Assembly: GCA_022795735.1 (NCBI GenBank)
Contig: JAAWHG010000021.1
Location: 1-42,789 of the forward strand
Length of the DNA stretch: 42,789 nucleotides
Source: Oscillospiraceae bacterium
GTDB lineage: Bacteria; Bacillota; Clostridia; Oscillospirales; Oscillospiraceae
Direction of reading: 5' to 3'
The translations under genes and the position numbers were made by a program. This document shows positions 1 through 7,042 of this stretch, piece after piece. Every line of letters begins with the position of its first letter. Within the stretch, counting starts at the first letter, position 1. The notes below the pieces were generated by a model, which had not been told where the DNA came from, searched no databases, and was given only the letters and a program-made list of their open reading frames with translations.

Positions 1-218
1 TTTCGGCAGATGGCACAAAAGCCGCAGGGAATCCTTTGTGGATTCCCGAGGATTTTTGGGACATATGACGGAAAAAGGCGCTGTCCCGGCACCAAAGACA
101 ATTTTTCAAACAAGGCCTAAATCTGCGGTACGAAAAGCGTGACGGATTGCGCGGCATTCCGCACGTTTTTCATATTTTCTAAAAATTTGCGGATACTATC
201 CCCAAAGGGGGATTTTTG
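1..218. other. Intergenic stretch upstream of spoVAC
   Basis: I see no convincing gene here. A perfect 8-bp stem (GGGAATCC at 27-34, GGATTCCC at 40-47, 5-nt loop) followed six bases later by a short T run (53-57) could end a gene lying to the left of the window. The rest holds the spoVAC ribosome-binding site (AAAGGGGG, 204-211). The window edge prevents deciding what lies upstream. Confidence 0.4.
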
Positions 219-662
219 ATGCAAATGACAAATCAGGAATACGACGCCTATATACAAAAACTGTCGCCCAAGTCGCCGCTGTGGAAGGACGTTGTCTGCG
301 CCTTCGTGATCGGCGGCCTGATCTGCACCCTGGGCCAGGTGATCCAAAACGGCTTTTCGCAGCTCGGGCTGGACAAGGAAGAGGCGGGCTCGGCCACGTC
401 GGTGGCCATGGTTTTCCTGGGCGCCCTGCTCACCGGCCTGAGCATCTTTGACGACATCGCCAAGGTGGCGGGAGCCGGTACGCTGGTGCCAATCACCGGT
501 TTTGCCAACTCCATTGTCGCCCCGGCGATGGAATTTCGCTCCGAAGGCCTGGTCATGGGCATGAGCAATAAAATGTTCACCATTGCCGGCCCGGTGCTGG
601 TTTTCGGCATCTCGGCGTCGGTGCTGGTGGGGCTGATTACCTGGCTTGTGAGCCTGTTTTGA
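219..662 (+). CDS. spoVAC: Stage V sporulation protein AC (SpoVAC)
   Basis: Small inner-membrane protein of the forespore SpoVA channel, which moves dipicolinic acid into the developing spore and out at germination; in Bacillus SpoVAC behaves as a mechanosensitive channel. The 147-residue product has the family's usual length and layout: a short polar N-terminus, then hydrophobic segments around residues 28-45, 65-85 and 125-147, with the characteristic GGLICTLGQ stretch after the first charged part. I place the start at the ATG at 219, seven bases after the AAAGGGGG site; a TTG one codon upstream is possible but too close. The usual partner spoVAD does not follow: a convergent gene lies directly downstream. 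Expression is expected in the forespore, but I found no convincing sigma-G promoter. Family assignment is confident. Confidence 0.93.
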   Translation: MQMTNQEYDAYIQKLSPKSPLWKDVVCAFVIGGLICTLGQVIQNGFSQLGLDKEEAGSATSVAMVFLGALLTGLSIFDDIAKVAGAGTLVPITGFANSIVAPAMEFRSEGLVMGMSNKMFTIAGPVLVFGISASVLVGLITWLVSLF

Positions 663-666
663 AGCA

Positions 667-700
667 AAACCGGGCATGGAGAAACATCCCTGCCCGGTTT
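667..700. terminator. Hairpin between spoVAC and the convergent gene
   Basis: A perfect 10-bp stem (AAACCGGGCA at 667-676 with TGCCCGGTTT at 691-700) sits between the two convergent stop codons. It can serve both strands; the T tract is short on each side. Confidence 0.7.
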
Positions 701-703
701 GCT

Positions 704-1114
704 TTATTCGTCGGTCAGCGCAAGGTTGTCCGTCCCGTGGGCCTCAAACTCGGCGATGTAGTCGTCCATCCGGGAGACCAGCTCGTCGTAGTTGGAGGAG
801 GAGACCTCGACGTAGCCCATATCGCGCCGGGCCAGCTCCTCGGCCAAAATTTCAAAGAAGACGGTGTCCTCGTAATCCATGATAGCCTCATGGATGCCGC
901 CGTCGGAAAAGGCCTGGGAAGGGATGTCCGCTCCCTCCCAGCGCTCGACCAGCGCGTTCATCCCGTTCTTGCGGCAGAGGGAAAAGAGCTTGCTTTCCAC
1001 ATGGTCGTAGTCGTCAAAGCGGTCGTCGCCGCGGGTGGAGTTCAAGATCCAGTTCCCGATGTAGACCAGATCCAACAGGCGGCGAAATTCCTTCGTCGTC
1101 AATTCGATATTCAA
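704..1114 (-). CDS. Conserved-looking hypothetical protein, acidic
   Basis: I do not recognise a family. The 136-residue product is soluble, strongly acidic and probably helical, with no signal peptide, membrane segment, Cys cluster or nucleotide-binding motif. It begins NIELTTKEFRRLLDLVYIGN and is rich in Asp/Glu throughout. The start is placed at the TTG at 1112-1114, seven bases after a strong AAAGGAGGT site. The reading frame stays open upstream to 1189, but that would begin before the likely transcription start of the sigma-A promoter at 1160-1188. The gene stands alone, convergent with spoVAC and divergent from ddl. Codon usage matches the neighbours, so I take it as real. Confidence 0.75.
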   Translation of the reverse strand: MNIELTTKEFRRLLDLVYIGNWILNSTRGDDRFDDYDHVESKLFSLCRKNGMNALVERWEGADIPSQAFSDGGIHEAIMDYEDTVFFEILAEELARRDMGYVEVSSSNYDELVSRMDDYIAEFEAHGTDNLALTDE

Positions 1115-1159
1115 GCCAAGGACCTCCTTTTCGCTGGACCTTCTCTTTCCTCTTTGTGT

Positions 1160-1188
1160 ATTATATACGATGCCGCTTGAAATTTCCA
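1160..1188 (-). promoter_or_regulatory. Sigma-A-like promoter for the 704-1114 gene
   Basis: On the minus strand, TGGAAA (1183-1188), a 17-bp spacer and a perfect TATAAT (1160-1165). The predicted start of transcription leaves a leader of about 40 nt before the TTG start. Confidence 0.6.
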
Positions 1189-1208
1189 CTGTTTGAACAA
1201 AAAATCTC

Positions 1209-1237
1209 TTGTCTTTCCCGGCGTTTTAGAATATGAT
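1209..1237 (+). promoter_or_regulatory. Sigma-A-like promoter for ddl
   Basis: TTGTCT (1209-1214), a 17-bp spacer and TATGAT (1232-1237), about 35 bp upstream of the ddl start. It lies back to back with the promoter of the minus-strand gene. Confidence 0.65.
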
Positions 1238-1271
1238 ATAAAGCGTAATGGTTTCTGAAAGGGGGATCACT

Positions 1272-2330
1272 TTGAACAAGCTGAGCGTATGCGTGCTGTT
1301 CGGCGGCGTCTCGCCGGAGCATGAGGTATCCCTGCGGTCTGCGGAATCGGTCCTTTCCCACATGGACCCTGAAAAATACAACATTTTCCCGGTGGGAATT
1401 ACTAAGGAGGGCGATTGGGTGCTCTTTGGCGGCGACGATTATTCGTCCCTCCCCGACGGGACCTGGCTCGACTGCCCGGCGAACCGCCGCGCGGCCATCT
1501 CGCCGGTGCGGGGGCAGGGCCTCCTGAGCTTTGAGGGCGACTGCGTGGTCCGGGAGCGTATCGACGTGGTGTTCCCGGTCATCCACGGAGAGAACGGGGA
1601 GGACGGCTCGCTCCAGGGCTTAATGCAGGTGGCCGGCTTGCCCTGCGTGGGTCCGGGCGTGGCCGCGTCGGCGGCGGCGATGGACAAGACGCTGACCAAA
1701 CTGGTGGCCAGCCGGGCCGGCATTGTTCAGGCGGCGTGGCAGATGGTGACCCGCCGGCAGATGGAGCGGGACGAAAATGCCGTGCTCGACGAGGTGGAGG
1801 GGCGGTTCTCCTATCCGGTTTTCGTCAAGCCGGCTGGGACAGGCTCGTCGGTAGGGGTGTCCAAGGCCGGGGACCGCGAGGCGCTACGCGAGGCCCTGCG
1901 CGAAGCGGCGCGGTTTGATAAAAAGGTCCTGGTCGAGGAATTTATCGACGGGAGCGAGGTGGAGGTCGCGGTTCTGGGCAACGGGACCCCCGCAGCCTCG
2001 GTCTGCGGCGAGATCGAAGCGGGCGCGGACTTTTACGATTACGATGCCAAATACCTCTCCGACTGCGCGCGGACGCACATCCCCGCCCGAATCTCCGAGC
2101 AGGCTTCCGAGCGGGTGCGGGAAGAGGCGGTCAAGGTCTACGAGGCCATGGGCTGCCGGGGCCTGTCGCGGGTGGATTTCTTCGTGCGCGGCGAGGACGT
2201 GATTTTTAACGAGATCAACACCATCCCCGGCTTCACCTCCATCTCCATGTATCCCAAGCTGTTTGAAGCCAGCGGCATCCCCTACGGGGAGCTGATCGAC
2301 CAGCTCATTTTGCTGGCTATGGAACCATGA
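1272..2330 (+). CDS. ddl: D-alanine--D-alanine ligase
   Basis: ATP-grasp ligase that joins two D-alanines for the peptidoglycan pentapeptide; cytoplasmic. At 352 residues it has the normal Ddl length. Visible signatures are FGGVSPEHEVSLRS near the N-terminus, HGENGEDGSLQG, the ATP-binding stretch VFVKPAGTGSSVGVSK, EEFIDGSEVEVAV and the metal-binding C-terminal EINTIPGFTSISMYPKL. The omega-loop region reads DYDAKY, as in D-Ala-D-Ala ligases rather than VanA-type D-Ala-D-Lac enzymes. The start is the TTG at 1272, following AAAGGGGG by a normal gap; the ATG at 1248 lies upstream of that site and is less likely. The stop overlaps the next gene by four bases (ATGA), which implies translational coupling. 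Confidence 0.95.
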   Translation: MNKLSVCVLFGGVSPEHEVSLRSAESVLSHMDPEKYNIFPVGITKEGDWVLFGGDDYSSLPDGTWLDCPANRRAAISPVRGQGLLSFEGDCVVRERIDVVFPVIHGENGEDGSLQGLMQVAGLPCVGPGVAASAAAMDKTLTKLVASRAGIVQAAWQMVTRRQMERDENAVLDEVEGRFSYPVFVKPAGTGSSVGVSKAGDREALREALREAARFDKKVLVEEFIDGSEVEVAVLGNGTPAASVCGEIEAGADFYDYDAKYLSDCARTHIPARISEQASERVREEAVKVYEAMGCRGLSRVDFFVRGEDVIFNEINTIPGFTSISMYPKLFEASGIPYGELIDQLILLAMEP

Positions 2331-2782
2331 AGGGGGCGGAACGGGACGTCCTGATCTCCATCCGGGGGATACAGCAGGACGACGAGGGACAGGACCAGAT
2401 CATAGAGCTGACCACCGCCGGGACCCTCTGGCGGGACGGGGACACGGTCTGCATCTCCTACGTGGAGACCGAGATGACCGGCCTGGAGGGGGTCAAAACC
2501 ACCTTCCGCATCGAGGAGGATAAGGTTGTCATGGTCCGGGAGGGCGAACTGCAGAGCACCATGACTTTTGTGGAAGGAGATCGGAATGAGTCGCTGTACG
2601 ACCTGGGCTTCGCCGCCTTTTTGATCCGCGTGACCTCCAAGCGGGTCCGGGCCCGGACCGGCGACGGCGAAGGCAGGCTGGAGCTGCGCTACAGCGTCGA
2701 GATGGAGGGCCGCCTGGTGGCAAACCACAACTATGAGATAGAATATCACCCACTGGAGGGGCCGGATACGGCGGGTGAATAG
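2327..2782 (+). CDS. DUF1934 (YwiB-like) domain protein
   Basis: A 151-residue soluble protein of the DUF1934 family, whose members form a small calycin-like beta barrel of unknown function. The alternating hydrophobic/polar beta pattern, the early IRGIQQDDEGQDQIIELTTAG segment and the closing YSVEMEGRLVANHNYEIEY strands are typical of that family. Its ATG lies inside the ddl stop (ATGA overlap), so it is probably made together with Ddl. A link to cell-wall synthesis is only inferred from this position. No signal peptide or catalytic motif is visible. Confidence 0.85.
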   Translation: MKGAERDVLISIRGIQQDDEGQDQIIELTTAGTLWRDGDTVCISYVETEMTGLEGVKTTFRIEEDKVVMVREGELQSTMTFVEGDRNESLYDLGFAAFLIRVTSKRVRARTGDGEGRLELRYSVEMEGRLVANHNYEIEYHPLEGPDTAGE

Positions 2783-2806
2783 CGGGATACCGGAGGAGGC
2801 GATCAA

Positions 2807-4207
2807 GTGAACCAGGAAAAACAAAACGAGTGTATCCTGACCGGGGCGCTCTGGATCGGCCTGGCGCTGGGGATTGGCGGCTTGCTGCTGGACCCCAGCG
2901 GCGCGGTACTGGGCCTGATAAGAATTATGTCCCATCAGGACCTGCTGATTACAGACTACATTGAGCTGGCCGGCATCGGCAGCGCGCTGCTCAACGTCTC
3001 GCTGATGACGCTGGCAACGGTGGGCCTGCTGATTTTGTCGGGCGACAAGTGCCACGGCTTCACGCTGGCGGAGCTGGGCCTGATGGCCGGATTTTCCTTT
3101 TTTGGCAAAAACCTTGTCAACAGTTGGCCCATTGTCCTGGGGACCTGGATTTTCTCCCGTATCCACAGAGAATCCTTTCACCGCTACATAGCCGTGGCTC
3201 TTCTGACCACCAGCCTTGCTCCGCTGGTAAGCTGGCTGATGTTTGGCAGCAGCTTTGCCAGCATCCCCCTGGGCGTTGCGGTGGGGATGCTTCTGGGCTA
3301 TGTGATGCCCGATCTGTCGGCCTACACGTACAAGGTTCTCAACGGCGTGAGCCTCTACAACGCCGGCTTTGCCTGCGGCCTGCTGGCGACGGTAGCCGTG
3401 TCCATTCTGGCTGCCTTGGGCGACCGGCCCGACACGGTGCTGATTTGGTCGTCCCGTTACAGCATGCAGATCGGCGCGGCGCTGGCAATCGGTTCGGCGG
3501 CGCTGATTGTGTCCGCCTTCCTGACCGGTGAACCGGCGCGTTCGGTGTGGGACGGCTGGCTCCGGATGCTCTGCTGCCCGGGCCGCTCGCCCTGTGACTG
3601 GCTGCGGGACTTCGGTCTGGGGGCGGTCCTGCTCAACACCGGCGTCAACGGTATCCTGGGCATCGGCTACATCCTGGTAATTGGCGGGCAGTTCAGCGGT
3701 CCGGTGGTGGGCGGCATCTTGACCCTGATGGGATTTGCCGGAGGCGGCAAGCACATTCGAAACTCTCTGCCCATTATGGTGGGCGTTGCGGTCGGCTGCC
3801 TGCTGATGCGCACCTCACCGGCGGTGGAAAGCCTGCAAATCGCCGGCCTGTTTGGCACGACCCTGGCCCCGGTGACCGGCACCTTCGGCGTATTCGCGGG
3901 GGTTCTGGCGGGGGCGCTGCACTCGGCGGTGGTGCGCCAGACCGGCGGCCCGGTGGCCGGCATGAACCTCTACAACAACGGCTTTTCCGGCGGCCTTGTG
4001 GCCATGGTGGTCTATCCGCTCCTGACAGCGATCCATCACCGCCGTCCCAGCCTCCGCTTGCAGAACATTGACTACATAGATACCTTGGAAGGCGAGGTCC
4101 CGTCGGATGACGGCGAAGGATTGCCCGACGACGAGGTTCCGCTGCCCGGTTCTGCAAAACCGCCGGCGGAGGACAGATCAACCGAGCCTGAGCCCTCCCA
4201 AAACTGA
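2807..4207 (+). CDS. DUF1576 multi-pass membrane protein
   Basis: A 466-residue integral membrane protein with about a dozen hydrophobic segments. The two halves look like an internal duplication: LNGVSLYNAGFACGLLA around residues 185-200 is echoed by GMNLYNNGFSGGLVAM near 390. This fits DUF1576, a family without an established function; a transport role is plausible but unproven. The GTG start at 2807 follows GGAGGAGG at good spacing, 24 bases after the DUF1934 gene, so the three genes are probably one operon. The last ~45 residues are hydrophilic and acidic, lie beyond the membrane domain, and are encoded in DNA that is also the 3' end of mutY on the other strand. Confidence 0.85.
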   Translation: MNQEKQNECILTGALWIGLALGIGGLLLDPSGAVLGLIRIMSHQDLLITDYIELAGIGSALLNVSLMTLATVGLLILSGDKCHGFTLAELGLMAGFSFFGKNLVNSWPIVLGTWIFSRIHRESFHRYIAVALLTTSLAPLVSWLMFGSSFASIPLGVAVGMLLGYVMPDLSAYTYKVLNGVSLYNAGFACGLLATVAVSILAALGDRPDTVLIWSSRYSMQIGAALAIGSAALIVSAFLTGEPARSVWDGWLRMLCCPGRSPCDWLRDFGLGAVLLNTGVNGILGIGYILVIGGQFSGPVVGGILTLMGFAGGGKHIRNSLPIMVGVAVGCLLMRTSPAVESLQIAGLFGTTLAPVTGTFGVFAGVLAGALHSAVVRQTGGPVAGMNLYNNGFSGGLVAMVVYPLLTAIHHRRPSLRLQNIDYIDTLEGEVPSDDGEGLPDDEVPLPGSAKPPAEDRSTEPEPSQN

Positions 4208-5223
4208 CGAAACGCCGTCGGCAGGGCGTAGTCCCGTTCCAGTTCCTCCCGCGTAACCCAGACGAAGGGCGGGCATGGGACGCGGCAGGAGAGATGGTAG
4301 CAGCGCAGCTTCCACCGGACGTGGGTAAAGATGTGCTCCCGTTCGACGCAGCGCTCCACCCCTTCCGGGGCCGCCCCCCAGCACGCCGCCTGATCGACGG
4401 CTTGCTGGGGGGTCAAAAAGCCCTCCACGTTGGGAAAGGCCCAGAGCCCTGCCAGTAGCCCTTTGCCGGGCCGTTTTATCAACCCGTAGCGCGCGCCGCA
4501 GCGGAGGAGGAAGACCGTCTTCTCTTCCAACCGGCGCGCCTTTTTTGGCTCCCGTACCGGAAGCTGTGCCGTGACGCCGTCGCGGTATCCCGCGCAGAAC
4601 GGCTGGCAGGGGCATTCGCCGCAGCGAGGCGTCCCGTTGGGAAGGCAGACCGTGGCGCCCAACTCCATCAGGCTCTGGGTGAACGCGCCGCAGCGGCCTG
4701 TGGGATAGACCGCCGCCAGCCGCCGCGCCATCTCCTTTTTGACCCTGGGATGGGTGATGGGCTCGAAGCTGGCCTCCACCCGGCTGACCACGCGTAGGAC
4801 ATTGCCATCGACCGCCGGCGTGGGCAGCTCAAAGCAGATGGACGCGACCGCCCCCGCCGTATAGTCTCCAATGCCGGGGAGGGCGCGAATCGCTTCATAT
4901 TCCCTGGGAAAGACGCCGCCGTGCTCCGCCATGATGATCTGCGCCGCCTTTTGAAGGTTCCGGACCCGGCTGTAATAGCCAAGACCCTCCCAGAGCTTGT
5001 GCAGCGCGTCTGGTTCGGCGGCGGCCAGGGCGGCTATGGTGGGCAGGGCTTCCAAGAAGCGGATAAAGTAACCCCGTACCGCCTCGACGCGGGTCTGCTG
5101 GAGCATGACCTCGGACAGCCAGACGTGATAGGGCTCCCGGTCCCGCCGCCAGGGCAGGTCGCGGTGACACCCGTCAAACCAGCCGGGCAGCACCCGGGCC
5201 AGCATTGTGAAACGGTCTTCCAT
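4072..5223 (-). CDS. mutY: A/G-specific adenine glycosylase MutY
   Basis: Base-excision repair enzyme that removes adenine mispaired with 8-oxoguanine. The product carries the helix-hairpin-helix motif LPGIGDYTAGAVASIC, the catalytic Asp in AVDGNVLRV, the catalytic Glu in SEVMLQQTRVEAV, and a Cys set (C-x7-C-x2-C-x5-C in the CLPNGTPRCGECPCQPFC stretch) for a 4Fe-4S cluster. A Nudix-like C-terminal domain includes EHIFTHVRWKL and checks the 8-oxoG strand. I start at the ATG at 5221-5223, five bases after GGAGG; an upstream in-frame ATG at 5235 overlaps that site. The protein runs some 30-40 residues past the usual MutY end with a low-complexity Ser/Gly/Pro tail, overlapping the DUF1576 gene by 136 bp. 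A terminator separates it from pncB upstream on the same strand. Confidence 0.93.
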   Translation of the reverse strand: MEDRFTMLARVLPGWFDGCHRDLPWRRDREPYHVWLSEVMLQQTRVEAVRGYFIRFLEALPTIAALAAAEPDALHKLWEGLGYYSRVRNLQKAAQIIMAEHGGVFPREYEAIRALPGIGDYTAGAVASICFELPTPAVDGNVLRVVSRVEASFEPITHPRVKKEMARRLAAVYPTGRCGAFTQSLMELGATVCLPNGTPRCGECPCQPFCAGYRDGVTAQLPVREPKKARRLEEKTVFLLRCGARYGLIKRPGKGLLAGLWAFPNVEGFLTPQQAVDQAACWGAAPEGVERCVEREHIFTHVRWKLRCYHLSCRVPCPPFVWVTREELERDYALPTAFRQFWEGSGSVDLSSAGGFAEPGSGTSSSGNPSPSSDGTSPSKVSM

Positions 5224-5239
5224 ACTTGCCTCCATAAAA

Positions 5240-5270
5240 CGGCGCGCCGCAGAACTTCTGCGGCGCGCCG
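5240..5270 (-). terminator. Rho-independent terminator after pncB
   Basis: A near-perfect GC-rich inverted repeat (CGGCGCGCCGCAGAA at 5240-5254 and its complement at 5256-5270), followed on the minus strand by four T residues, lies directly between the pncB stop and mutY. Confidence 0.85.
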
Positions 5271-5289
5271 GTCTTTTCGGGAACCTGAC

Positions 5290-6738
5290 TTATTCTCCGC
5301 AACCCTTTAAAAGATTATAGCGGATATCCCACAGTTTTTGGGACAGATCAACATAGTAAACATGGGGGTTGTCGAAACGTTTGACCTCGTCCCAGAGGGT
5401 ATCAATCTGCTGCATGCAGTAGGTGCGGATTTCCTCCAGCGTGGGCAGTTTGTAAACCAGCTTGCCCGCCTTGAAGATGGGCACCTGAAGCTCCTTGGCC
5501 GTGAAGTTGTAGACTGTTTTGGTCTTCCAGGGCGCGTCTGGATCAAAAATACGCAGAGTTTGAGAGTCGTCTACCGTCTCGTCATATACGCAAAGGTAAT
5601 CGGCGATGGCCTTGCCGGTGTTGTTGCCGTAGAAGCGGTAGAGCTTTTTAAAATGGGGATTGGTGATCTTGCCAACATTTTCGCTGATCTTAATTTTGGG
5701 AATGAGGTTGCCCGCCTCATCTTCCACGGCGGCCAGCTTGTAAACGCCGCCGAAGACCGGCTCAGAGCGGGCGGTAATCAGGCGCTCGCCCACGCCGAAC
5801 ATGTCGATGCAGGCCCCCTGGCGCAGCAGGTCCTGGACCAGGTATTCGTCCAGTGCGTTGGAGACCGAAATCTTGCAGCCTGTCCATCCAGCGTCGTCCA
5901 GCATTTTACGGGCCATCCGGGTCAGATAGGCCATGTCGCCCGAGTCGAGACGGATGCCGCAGTCGGTAATGCCAAGGGGCTTGAGTACCTCGTTAAAAGC
6001 GCGGATGGCGTCGGGAACGCCGCTCTTGAGGGTGTTGTAGGTATCCACCAGCAAAGTCGCGCCGTGGGGGTAGAGCTGGCAATAGGTCTTAAAAGCCTCG
6101 TATTGGCTGTCGAACATCTGAATCCAGGAATGCGCCATGGTGCCGCCGGCGTAAACGCCGTAGAGCTGGTCGGAGATGGTGCAGGCGGTGCCGTTGCAGC
6201 CGCCGATATAAGCGGCGCGAGCGCCCAAAATCGCGCCGTCCGCCCCCTGCGCGCGCCGGGAACCGAATTCCAGAACAGTCCGCCCCTGGGCTGCGCGGAC
6301 GACCCGGTTGGCCTTGGTGGCGATCAAGCTCTGATGGTTCAGGCTTAGCAGCAAAAAGGTTTCGATGAGCTGGGCCTGAATGGCGGTGGCGCGGACGGTA
6401 AGAATGGGCTCCTTGGGGAAGACGGGCGTGCCCTCGGGGACGGCGTAGATATCGCCGGTGAAGCGAAAATCGCGGAGATAGTCCAAAAATCCCTCGCTGA
6501 AGAGGTTTCTGCCCCGGAGATAGGCGATGTCCTCGTCGGAGAAATGCAGGTTCTCGATATACTCGATCACCTGTTCCAGCCCCGCCGCGATGGCGAAGCC
6601 GCCGTTGTCGGGAACGTTGCGGTAGAAAACGTCGAAGTAGGTGACTTGGTCCTTGAGACCGCTCTCGAAATAGCCGTTGCCCATGGTCAGCTCGTAAAAG
6701 TCGCAGAGCATGGTCAGATTCAGATCGCTTCTTAACAT
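5290..6738 (-). CDS. pncB: Nicotinate phosphoribosyltransferase
   Basis: Converts nicotinate and PRPP to nicotinate mononucleotide, the entry step of NAD salvage; cytoplasmic. The 482-residue length fits the Gram-positive form. The N-terminus (LTMLCDFYELTMGNGYFE) is typical, followed by EFGSRRAQG, the GTMAHSW stretch containing the His that is phosphorylated in this family (H203 here), and the phosphoribosyl-binding region RLDSGD. The C-terminal part (FKKLYRFYGNN...) is also family-like. ATG start after GAGGTG. Transcribed from a TTGCAA/TATAAT promoter just upstream and closed by a strong hairpin, so probably a single-gene unit. A small hairpin (CTCCCG/CGGGAG, 6755-6769) lies in the leader. 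Confidence 0.95.
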   Translation of the reverse strand: MLRSDLNLTMLCDFYELTMGNGYFESGLKDQVTYFDVFYRNVPDNGGFAIAAGLEQVIEYIENLHFSDEDIAYLRGRNLFSEGFLDYLRDFRFTGDIYAVPEGTPVFPKEPILTVRATAIQAQLIETFLLLSLNHQSLIATKANRVVRAAQGRTVLEFGSRRAQGADGAILGARAAYIGGCNGTACTISDQLYGVYAGGTMAHSWIQMFDSQYEAFKTYCQLYPHGATLLVDTYNTLKSGVPDAIRAFNEVLKPLGITDCGIRLDSGDMAYLTRMARKMLDDAGWTGCKISVSNALDEYLVQDLLRQGACIDMFGVGERLITARSEPVFGGVYKLAAVEDEAGNLIPKIKISENVGKITNPHFKKLYRFYGNNTGKAIADYLCVYDETVDDSQTLRIFDPDAPWKTKTVYNFTAKELQVPIFKAGKLVYKLPTLEEIRTYCMQQIDTLWDEVKRFDNPHVYYVDLSQKLWDIRYNLLKGCGE

Positions 6739-6782
6739 ATGAGCACCTCGTATTCTCCCGAGCCGGGAGTGTATTGTTTTTC

Positions 6783-6810
6783 ATTATACTGGTTTTTTCG
6801 CGTTTTGCAA
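6783..6810 (-). promoter_or_regulatory. Sigma-A-like promoter for pncB
   Basis: Minus strand: TTGCAA (6805-6810), a 16-bp spacer and a perfect TATAAT (6783-6788), about 45 bp upstream of the pncB start. Confidence 0.65.
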
Positions 6811-6844
6811 GTAATATTTATGCTTCGGGCGCGAAAGCGATGTT

Positions 6845-6888
6845 AAATTGCCGCTGCCCTTGACAGGCGGCGGCAAATTTCATAGAAT
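6845..6888 (+). promoter_or_regulatory. Promoter with a dyad around the -35, upstream of the MCP/FMN operon
   Basis: Perfect TTGACA (6860-6865), a 17-bp spacer and TAGAAT (6883-6888). The -35 box sits in the middle of an imperfect dyad: AAATTGCCGCTGCC at 6845-6858 mirrors GGCGGCGGCAAATTT at 6866-6880 with one mismatch and one gap. Such a dyad could bind a regulator; that part is inference. The leader to the chemoreceptor start is about 150 nt. Confidence 0.7.
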
Positions 6889-6951
6889 AGAAGAAGATAA
6901 GCGGAAGAGAGGGACTGTGATAGACCGCGCGTGGAAGGAGAAGCGGCGGCT

Positions 6952-7023
6952 GTGAGCGGCGTAAAAGTTTTGCCGGCCAGGGCTATAACGGTGAATTGTA
7001 TGCTTATTGACAAAATTATTTAG
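6952..7023 (+). CDS. Possible 23-residue leader peptide upstream of the chemoreceptor
   Basis: A GTG at 6952, eleven bases after AAGGAG (6935-6940), opens a 23-codon frame that ends with TAG at 7021, immediately before the ribosome-binding site (AAAGGAG, 7026-7032) of the chemoreceptor. The peptide starts [13 protein letters not shown] and has no run of a single amino acid that would suggest classic attenuation. Its only support is the site plus spacing and the tight junction with the next gene. It may equally be chance. Confidence 0.3.
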   Translation: MSGVKVLPARAITVNCMLIDKII

Positions 7024-7042
7024 GAAAAGGAGCGGCAGGAAC

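Noticed and set aside
171-199. Sigma-G/F-like promoter (CATA ... 17 bp ... GATACTA) upstream of spoVAC
   Set aside because: The predicted transcript start would fall inside the ribosome-binding site, leaving no usable leader; the -10 also deviates from both consensuses.
2282-3754. 490-codon open frame on the minus strand across the ddl/DUF1576 region
   Set aside because: Shadow frame of GC-rich coding DNA: composition is Gln/His/Arg-rich, there is no start site, and it lies opposite three well-supported genes.
7007-7012. TTGACA at 7007 as a -35 box for a second chemoreceptor promoter
   Set aside because: No -10 box lies at 15-19 bp; the sequence there is the ribosome-binding region of the gene.
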